A stretch of 64,000 bases of DNA from Parietaria judaica (lineage: Eukaryota; Streptophyta; Magnoliopsida; Rosales; Urticaceae): NCBI GenBank assembly GCA_954871525.1, contig OX940860.1, positions 56,284,724 to 56,348,723 on the forward strand. Direction: 5' to 3'. A program made the translations under genes and the position numbers. The notes beneath the pieces are model-generated. The model was not told the origin of the DNA and made no database searches. It saw nothing but the letters and a program-made list of their open reading frames with translations. The number at the start of each line of letters is the position of its first letter. The first letter of the stretch is position 1. Below, one piece after another: positions 55,694 through 64,000 of this stretch.

Positions 55694-57215
55694 ATACAAG
55701 AAAATAATCTTTGATCGTTTTTTTTTATGTTGAAAAGGTGTTTTAGGCTAAATGTAAGACTTAACCTACTGTTTTCTTATCTACAAAAACTTAAAACGCT
55801 GATTTTCAATCTCTAATATTTCCTTAAAATGGTTGAAATGATGACATACTACCAGAGACTATAGAATAGTCTTTAATTAATTCCCACGTCCAACCATTTG
55901 ATTACTAGATATCAGTCCCAATACAAAAATTGCGAGAACTGATTTTCAGTCTATATCATATTTCATTGTTGAGTATGTATTAGTTATTGGAGACTTGAGA
56001 TCACTCCCTGATTAGTTTAGCTGTAAAGATTTCGGAGACTGAATAATAGTTACGAATAGGGTTTAAAATGCTTATTTTCGAGCCCCAAAATTAGAGATTG
56101 CAAATCAGTCCTTGATCATTTTCTTCATAAAAGGTTTTGAAGACTAAAAATTAGTTCCTAAAATTATCATCTAGAGAACACTTACTAAATTTCAGTCTCG
56201 AAAAAGGTCTTTGAGCAATGCCAAATAATGCGAGACTGAAAATCGGACCTTCACCTAACTTTCCTATAAAAAATACATTTTAAGACTAGATATCAGTCCC
56301 AAATTTGATTCAGATATAGAATATTAAGGAATAATTTTTACTCTTTAATATGTTCATTCTTCATAGTATTACTAGTGCTACATATTAGAGACTGAAAATC
56401 AATCTCCAATAGTTTTGCGTCGTTTTCAATACGCAAGGAACGTATTTGGGACTGAAGTTTAGTAACCAATAAGGCCCAGCTTGGCATTGATGTGTTGCTA
56501 TACAAATCACTTTTTAAAAGTAATGTAACAAAAAGTGTTATTTGGTCAAGTAATTTAGTGTTTGGTTATGTAATTTACTCAAAATCACTTCTTAGAAATA
56601 ATTTAATAATACATTGTGTAAAAATACATCAAAACTATATCTTCCAACCTATCATTGGATTCGCCTCGTCGCAAGCTTTCCAATGCTTATTTTTATAAGT
56701 CAATCGGAGTTATAAAATTAAAGTTACGGAGTTTTGACATTTAATATTACAAAAAAATAAAATTATTTAAATAAAGATAATAAAAAATAAAAAGGACGAG
56801 AAAAACACGTAAAACTTGCAAATTAGCTTTCTCCAAAAGCATCAATGAGGTGTTTTTCATTTTTGCCTATTGAAAAATAAAAATTATTCAGAAAATAATT
56901 TAATTTTAACATACCAAACACAATTTTTCCTTAAAATTAAGGAAAAATAAAAAACACCTCTTTAGAAGCAATACCAAACTGGCCCTAAATTTGCCTAAGA
57001 AATCTTAAAGGGCACAAATATAATTGAGACTGAAGTTTAGTCTCAAATAAGGTGCCAAACTATTAGCGACTGAAAATCAGTCACTATCTTTAGTCGTGTA
57101 AAATCAGTCTTTAATAGCACCAGGTAGCGATAAATCAGTCACAAATACTATGTATTCGAGACTGATTTATCAATCTGTGATCATTTAGTCTTTAATGGTC
57201 ACTTTTCTCGTAAGG
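55694..57215. mobile_element. CACTA-like subterminal repeat array
   Basis: Some 15-18 scattered copies, in both orientations, of a short palindromic motif of form GAGACTGAAAATCAGTCTC. This is the pattern of En/Spm subterminal repeats. The outer ends TACAAGAAAA (about 55695) and, inverted, TTACGAGAAAA (57203-57214) resemble the CACTACAAGAAAA terminus but lack a clean CACTA. A Tourist MITE (56473-56985) is nested inside. No transposase is visible, so this is a non-autonomous or deleted element. Confidence 0.5.
56473..56985. mobile_element. Tourist/Harbinger-like MITE nested in the CACTA-like array
   Basis: 513 bp, TSD TAA (56470-56472 and 56986-56988). Left end GGCCCAGCTTGGCATTG, inverted right end GGGCCAGTTTGGTATTGCTT. 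Non-coding. Confidence 0.8.
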
Positions 57216-57497
57216 ACCGGTCCTGATAATCAAATTTACTGCAAATATATCTGAATTTCCTTTGACAAGAAAAGAAAAGGGTCAAAATTCCTTTCATGTA
57301 GAACAAAAACAAAGATGATATCGGTCTCATGAGTACTTCACAAAATTTTCAGCTCACAGAAGCTGCCATTTTCTCACTATACAACCCTGTCTTCTTCTTC
57401 GTTTTTTTTTTTTTACATAAGTGTTAATCTATATAAATTTAAACCCAATAATATTCTTAAAATTATTTATACAAATAAGATGTATTAATTAAAATAT

Positions 57498-60028
57498 TTA
57501 CGCGAAGGAAGCGAGCTCAGCTAGCTCTTCCACTTGCTTGGCGATGACTTCGACTTTTTCGACGATCTCCATCATCAGGAAGATGAAGCTCGCCACCGCA
57601 AGCGCATCGACGCGCTCTAACTTGGTGGGGGGCTCGACAGAGTTCAACTCGGCTCTCATGGCCTTGAGCTTCTGCTCGATTGGTTCTCTGATGTCTTGGT
57701 ACGCTTGCATCTTCATTACAGTGTTACCGAGCTCTCTCAGGCTCCAAGCGACGGAGCACCCCACTTCCTCGCACGGCTCTTTGATCGTCTGGCGCACGGT
57801 GCACGAGGGCTGAATAGTAAAACCACATCTTAATAAAGTAATACATCGTTTATAGAATCTTTTTAAATAATGTTATTTTAAGTAGGGTTACAACTTAGGT
57901 CAGGTGGGAGTTTGATCAGTATAAACATTATTAATAATACGTGAATACTCATTTTTGTGTATTTGATGTACACTAGTAACTTGTATTGGAAGTTGGAACT
58001 TATTTATTTTGTGACTGAAGTTATAAAATTGAATGAGATATGATATTGCTAATTAGTATTTAATTTAGGGTTGTAGTATTTAGGGTTTTCCAGTGAGTAC
58101 CCACAAAAGAACCGTTACCAGCGATACTAAAAATGTTGATATTACAATATTTCACAAATGGGCATATATATATATATATATATATATACCTGTCGAGGAG
58201 ATTGAATACAATTTTTGAGGGAGACAACAGAGGCAGCTAGCTCTCGGAGAGGCTCTCCAATCTGGAGATACTTTGTCCAAGGGTAATTCAGTCCGAATTT
58301 ACCATGCCACGGTTCCCATTTTGCAAAATTTGCCTGTATTATATATAATTAGTGATGATAATTCAATAAGCACTAGAACTTTCCACCTTTTGTGACTTCT
58401 AGACTAAAGAGATTAATTTAATCAACTTAGCAACAAAACAATCCTGCTTTTTAGGTACATAAAAGAGACAAAAAAAGAAGTCGTACACAAGTTTCAGGTA
58501 CTTCCACTAAACCAAGTGCGTATCCCCGTATGAAATATTTTATATATATATATACATAGACAGACAAGTTTCTACTCTCCTAAACCAATTTAAAATTTGA
58601 AAAATTCAAAACTACTCTTTATTGATAATTCTATAATTTTGTTTAAATACATTCTCTAGCTTTATTTTTTATAAAAAAAATTTACCATATAATTTAAAAA
58701 ATATCAAAATATTATCATCCGTTCATTTTAGAATTGCTTTCATTTTCAAGAAATTAAATTATTATTAAAAAAATTAAAATTAGTATTGTCGAATTACAGT
58801 TAGAGAGTATATGTTGGTTGTTTATAAAATAGAGGATATAATTTTGCGAAAAAAAAAATAGAGTAAAAAAAAAAATTCCTTGACTCAAGACCTTTAACTT
58901 TTTTTTTTTTTTTTTTTTTTTATTGAATAAAATGAGTTTAAGGCCACATAGTTGCAAGTAATAATTCGTACCAATTGTTCATCCTTGGCTTTGGAATTTA
59001 ATATAGATTTGCAGCCACTGATTTTGCTAGTTGGACGATCTTCCTTTTCATCCACTAACACAAAATATTCCTCCATGCAACCTACAAAAATTCAAATCTT
59101 AGGGGTAAGAAGTTGAATAAATAATAAAAAAAATAGGTTGCTTTTTATTTATTTATTTATTTTTTATACAAATCTTGAAGTTTCGAGAGGACCACTGCCC
59201 ATGTTATCAATGACGTACATCCGCCAATGAAAAGAGGCTCCATCCATCTAAAATCAATTGACAATAAGAAGAGCTATATGCCTGATATCGACTATCTTAT
59301 ATATCTTGTTACTCTTTTTGGTCTTTTAATTAATTGAGGATCTTTAACATGCTCTTCTAAAATTAATCACTCACTTTGTGTCGGAGCTAATTATTTTTTT
59401 TAATATTATTTTTACCGGTACTTGTTTTGATTTTTGTGGGCTTTACTGTCAATTGTCAAGTTAAGATTATGAAGTTATTTCATAGATCAAAACCAATGAA
59501 AAAGGTGATCTTTAATCTTTTAGATATCTTGTTAAGTCCCTTCGTCTTTTGAATATATACCTTCGATGGAAGATGCGAGATCTTGGAATTTGGAAACGAG
59601 AGATTCGTGAAGCTCGTCGCTGGCCCAGCTCGGAAAGAGAAACAAGCTCACAAAGACGCAAACGGCGAATCCCATGGCTATAGTAGAGAGACGCTCACGC
59701 GCTATCTGCAACACCTTCTCGGCGCGCAGGCCGGAAACAACGACTAGGCTAAACGTCAAGAGGAATATCATGGCTCCGTAGTCGTACCTCTTCTTTATCC
59801 TCGGTATCAATCTCGAGTACGTCGCCAACGCGCCTGAAAAATAACTCATTAATGTTATATCGTCTTTTAATGTTGGGAAAAAAGAAAAAAAAGAGTTGGG
59901 CTCCCAAAAAATCGCATGTTATTAGATGTTAGAATAATAATGTTTGTAAATTCTATGGTTTAATTAATTATTTATGATGCCATGGAACCTACCATAAGAT
60001 AGAACACGAATTTTGATGACTGTCGTAT

Positions 60029-60068
<40 letters not shown>

Positions 60069-60090
60069 CAGATATTCTAGACCCCCGATG

Positions 60091-60132
<42 letters not shown>

Positions 60133-61924
60133 ATATTTTAATTTCCCACGTAAAAAGTCAAAATAATAAAGGTATATCTACATGTTTTACGATCCTTGTT
60201 ATATAATATAACTTATAAGTTATATCTATCTATATTACTATATCTTACTATATAATAAATATAAAACATGGTCTACGATCTCAGGTTATGTACCGCTCCA
60301 AGAATATTGGAACTATACACACACATAACTCGGTACTTTTTTTGTTTTTTACACACATAGTTATAGTTAATACCGAAGACGAACACGGAGACACCAACAA
60401 TGATGGAGTTTCCGGTGCCACCAACATGCTGAGCAAACGCTGCAGCCAAACAGCCAAGGCCTCCTCCTAAAATAGTCCCAAGCCCTCGGTTCAACCCCTT
60501 CCCAAGTGTAGCTCCTGCTCATCATCCATGCATGCACATAAATTAATATCACTCCAACATGTAAACAAGTATCCCACTACCCGTATAAGATTATGCCATC
60601 TTTCTCGCTCGTATAAAATATTTATTCAGATTAGATAAAACGAGCACCACTCAACTACGTAGACATTAGCTTTTTTTTTCTTTCTTTTTTTGAAGGCAGC
60701 TTTGCTGTATGTGGGGATTGAACCCACAACCTCCACTTTGGAGATAGTGTGAAATTACTACTAGGCTATTACTAATATTTATTTAACTATTTAAATAAAT
60801 AGTAGTATTACCATTAGCTAATACTACTATTTATTTAAATATTGCTCTTTTGTTTCTTGTTGGTTAGTCCTTCGAGACGCAGGAGCTACATTATTGGTTT
60901 ATATGTTATGTATTGGGCCGGATGGTACGACACAAAAAAGGTTGTAGTACTCTCATCCTCTGTTTTTTTTTTATCAAACGTGAAAAAGTATCCAAAAATT
61001 TAGATTTTCAAGTTTTACTCTTATATTTTTGGTTAATAACGGCAAAAATACCTAAAGTTTAGTCAAAGAAGTACCCAAAGTCACATTTGAGGCGTTGACC
61101 ACTCCATTCTCATAACGCAATTAACTTACTCGCTAACTCTGGCCATGTGGACAAACGTGGGTTGTTGACATGGCAATTTTTTGCCACGTGGACGAGCCCA
61201 ATTAGAGGTTTTATTCGTTGTTTTGTCGTAAACGAGGCTGATGTGGGCTCGTCCCCGTGGCAAAAAATTGATATGTCAGCAACCCACGTTTGTTCACGTG
61301 GCCAGAGTTAACGGGTAAGTTAACTGCGTTACGAGAATTGAGTGGTTAACTCCCCAAATGTGACTTTGGATACTTTTGTCACCACATTTAGACTTTGGGT
61401 ACACGAGGGGTTATTTGACCAAACTTTAGGTATTTTTACCGTCATTAACCCAAAAATAATATATTCATTATTTTGGTCTTAAACTTAATTATGTTTAATA
61501 AGCCCTCCCATAGTACTTGGCCTTCTCGGAATTTGTATCTTGGGTCCCTCCCTCCCTCCCTCCCCTGCTCATGTATGTTGTTTTGTTAATAAGATTGAGA
61601 GGGAAAGAAAGAAAAAAAGTCGAAACCTGCGTAGAACTCGAAGATGACGACGACGGTCATGATAGCCCACATCGCGTTTTCTCCGACTTGGTCGTAGAGA
61701 GGGTCGAGAAGGTAGAGAAGTGAGACCACCACAAGAGCAATCCCAACCTTAACACTGTGCGTCACCTTCTTCATGTCGTTTCTTCTCATCCTCGTCTTCA
61801 CTCTTACGTACTGCGACACGTGATCACTTGTCGTTTTCTTTACTTCTTCATCTTCACGACGCTTCTCTGCTTTGGGGTGATCGTTGATGGTTATTACTTC
61901 GTGAGCTGATGATGATGAATCCAT
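57498..61924 (-). CDS. ALMT: Aluminium-activated malate transporter family anion channel
   Basis: Six exons on the minus strand: 61924-61627, 60514-60374, 59833-59561, 59081-58972, 58333-58190 and 57809-57498 (TAA). All introns are GT-AG and all phases join, giving 425 aa. ALMTs are membrane anion channels that pass malate and other anions across the plasma membrane or tonoplast. The hydrophobic half starts near residue 55 (SVKVGIALVVVSLLYLL), with the family signature MWAIMTVVVIFEF then GATLGKGLNRGLG, and later YDYGAMIFLLTFSLVVVSG. The cytosolic half has the conserved WEP motif at residues 280-282 (ANFAKWEPWHG) and ends LMMEIVEKVEVIAKQVEELA. It is somewhat shorter than many ALMTs (often 450-600 aa) because the C-terminal tail is short. 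Intron 1 holds a SINE, a palindrome and a MITE. Subgroup, membrane and Al response cannot be read from sequence. Confidence 0.93.
60030..60136. repeat. (TA)n microsatellites in ALMT intron 2
   Basis: Two tracts of TA dinucleotide separated by about 25 bp. A further TA tract is in intron 5 (about 58164-58188). Confidence 0.9.
60671..60785 (-). mobile_element. tRNA-derived SINE in ALMT intron 1
   Basis: On the minus strand, a box-A-like TAGCCTAGTAGTAAT (60754-60768) is followed by a box-B-like GGTTCAATCC (60715-60724) within GGTTGTGGGTTCAATCCCCA. An A-rich tail (about 60671-60692, T-rich on plus) ends it. The arrangement and spacing fit a short tRNA-related SINE in the same orientation as the ALMT gene. 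It cannot fold as a tRNA. Confidence 0.6.
60789..60840. repeat. Perfect 22-bp inverted repeat in ALMT intron 1
   Basis: Arms 60789-60810 and 60819-60840 are exact reverse complements around the 8-base loop CCATTAGC. The arm begins ATTTAAATAAATAGTAGTAT. Confidence 0.9.
61030..61451. mobile_element. Foldback MITE, copy 2, in ALMT intron 1
   Basis: Same family as 2108-2564: ends GGTTAATAACGGCAAAAATA and, inverted, GGGTTAATGACGGTAAAAAT. The left arm lacks about 40 bp present in the right arm. No TSD could be read. It lies within the primary ALMT transcript. Confidence 0.82.
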
Positions 61925-62006
61925 GTCTCGGAATAGAATGGTGAATATTCTCCAGTTTTTTTTTTTTTGGAATCTAGATGGTTGCTCTAATGGAGATATT
62001 GTACTA

Positions 62007-62015
62007 CTTATATAG
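62007..62015 (-). promoter_or_regulatory. ALMT TATA box
   Basis: CTATATAAG on the minus strand, 83-91 bp upstream of the ATG at 61924. Confidence 0.6.
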
Positions 62016-63009
62016 ATTCGTGTGTATCATTATATATATATATATATATATGCATTCCCACTAAATGTCAAAAGTGGGAAGATACCAAGTTAAAGTCTAA
62101 ACTCTAAGTGAGTGGCCTTCTCCACTTAGACCAAGGAGGATTACTTGACCTAAATTTTTGAGACAATGGAATTTTTCTCTCGTATAAGTATCCAATCTTG
62201 TGTTAAGTACGTCGATTTTTTTTTAATCTCTAAAGGCCACAAAATACCGCGTCTCTATTTTAGTTATAATGTTAAACTATTAACATTTTTAAACTTTGAT
62301 TATAGACGTATCGTGTGTCTCAGTCGTAATAGACGTTAAAGTTAACATATATAAATATGAACTTCGACATCATTTTGTAGCACTAATTTGAATACTATTA
62401 CCGCTACAAAAAGAACCCGAGAATTTGCTTACACATGATTGAGTATTATACTACAAATATCCCTATATAATATATGAATTGTTATTAATCTATGTCTACC
62501 GCTATCTCTCTGACTTAGTGACGAGTTTAGTGGAACACGCTTGCATGGCACGAGCGAGCCTCCATTAAAGATGATGATATCTACAATTTAACGTGGAGGA
62601 TGGTCTATTCCTACCCATAATAATATTACAACTATATTTTTTATATAGTTTTTTGTAAAATTAATATTTGGAAACTTACGTGCCCACTCTCTAATAAATT
62701 TGACGGAAATACTATTATTAAATAAAGTAAATTAATGAACTCTGTCAAAAATAAAAAGAAAAAGTATATGATTATAAAGAAATACCATGAAATGCCCAAA
62801 AAGTACTCAACCTTTAAGAGAATTGCCCATAATTTTTTAAAATCCATTTATGCCCACAATTTTTTTTTTTACCATATTAACCATGATTATTAATTATAAC
62901 ATTTAATTTTTGAATAATTATTCTTAATTATAATATAATTATTCCTATATTTGTTTGACCAACTTCCTATATTAATTATTATACCTCATTTAATTATATT
63001 TTCAAAATC

Positions 63010-63049
<40 letters not shown>

Positions 63050-64000
63050 CCAGTCGAAACCAATATTACTCGTTCCTCCTTTTAACCTTGACCATCAACC
63101 TCTCGCTGTTTCTCTTTGGTTGTCGTCGTCATCGCTCATTCTCGTTCTCTCGCCGTCGTTGTAGCTCGTTAATCTTCTCATCGGCGTCGTTGTCGTCGCT
63201 CGAAATCTTTCTCATCGACGAAATCCATTATCATTTCTCATTGTCACTTGTTTTCCTTCTATCGCCGTCACTTTCTATTCTCGCCGGAATCGAAGCTCCC
63301 TGTTTCTCTCAAGTTCTACCACTCTATCGCTCGGTAAATATAATTACAATTTCAAATTTGATTTTACAATTTCGTATTTCAAGTTACAATTCGGTAAATA
63401 CAATTACCGAATAGCAGTTTTGTAATCACAATTACAGGTTTAGAATTCCATTTAAACAATTTTTTAAAAATAATTACAATTTCGTAATTAAAATTACGAA
63501 TACATTATTCATTATGTTTTCATATTTATAGTTACCGAACGTATATAATTACGAAGTTGTAAATACTATTGTTTAGTAAATATATATTAATTACGAAGTT
63601 GTAAATACTATTGTTTAGTAAATATATATTAATTACGAAGTTGTAAATATAGTTACATAAAAGTACAAAATCGTAAATATAGTTACGTAAAAATACAGAA
63701 TTGTACATATAGTTACGTAAATATAGAATCGTAAATATATTTACTTAAATATAATTACAGATTCGTAAAATTACAGAGAATTGATTTGAAATTTTGTTTT
63801 TAAAATACTAATTAATAAGGGAGAAAAATTCGAAAATAATACTGATTAATAGGGACCAAAAAATCAAAACTAAGATTTGTTACAAACGTTAAAATAGGTA
63901 AGATTAATTCGAAAAATATTTGTTTAATCATTAAAATAGGAAGGATAAATTTTAATTTATTTAGTTTGCTACATTTAAGGAAAATATTTATTTTTTATTT
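62016..64000. other. ALMT upstream region and intergenic DNA
   Basis: AT-rich, no gene recognised. It contains a TA tract (about 62033-62051), a (CT)n microsatellite (63011-63048) and a 42-bp tandem repeat of about 2.5 copies (63548-63655; unit starts ATTACGAAGTTGTAAATACT). Recurrent TACGTAAATATAG-like motifs follow to about 63760. Confidence 0.5.

Noticed and set aside
60693..60770. Possible tRNA gene on the minus strand
   Set aside because: Box A- and box B-like motifs are present but acceptor and anticodon stems do not form. The A-rich tail indicates a SINE.

Overview
This is a plant nuclear window, almost certainly from a flowering plant and probably a eudicot. The evidence is spliced plant gene families (an At2g27310-type F-box gene, a TRICHOME BIREFRINGENCE-LIKE gene and an ALMT gene), AT-rich intergenic DNA and many nested plant transposons. 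I cannot name the species.

Only three host genes are supported: the 3' part of an F-box gene (1-1153, +), a complete three-exon TBL polysaccharide O-acetyltransferase gene (46308-49125, +) and a complete six-exon aluminium-activated malate transporter gene (57498-61924, -). They look functionally independent. The rest is mostly transposable elements, many with exact boundaries and target-site duplications (TSDs).

Layout: 2.1-3.4 kb holds a foldback MITE, an hAT end and a Tourist-like MITE. A decayed Copia retrotransposon (3490-11911, TSD CATAA) has LTRs of only about 107 bp. Nested in it are a 2.58 kb protease-only LTR element (4873-7450, TSD GTTAC) and two MITEs in its 3' LTR. A Helitron follows (11961-18243). 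Next is a young, non-autonomous Tat-lineage Gypsy element (19693-29655, TSD TATAT). Its two 1060-bp LTRs look identical, it has an intact gag but no pol, it carries large minisatellites, and it has a spliced antisense gene with its own TATA box. Then come an hAT element (30443-36093, TSD CCTATGCC) with a solo LTR in a transposase intron, another solo LTR (38002-38867), and a Tourist MITE split by a second hAT element (39196-42655). A Mutator-like element with 9-bp TSDs (42851-44921) ends this block.

After the TBL gene come a GC-rich LTR-like island between two TAA microsatellites (51.3-52.6 kb), two small hAT elements (53.0-54.2 kb) and a CACTA-like subterminal repeat array split by a Tourist MITE (55.7-57.2 kb). 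Intron 1 of the ALMT gene holds a tRNA-derived SINE, a perfect 22-bp palindrome and a second copy of the foldback MITE seen near the F-box gene.

The most unusual unit is the Tat-lineage element. It seems to have moved recently without its own pol, and it keeps a multi-exon antisense gene (Transposase_28-like domain plus coiled coil) with a TATA box just inside the 3' LTR. The second hAT transposase stays in one frame over 2 kb, broken only by stops that read as C-to-T changes.
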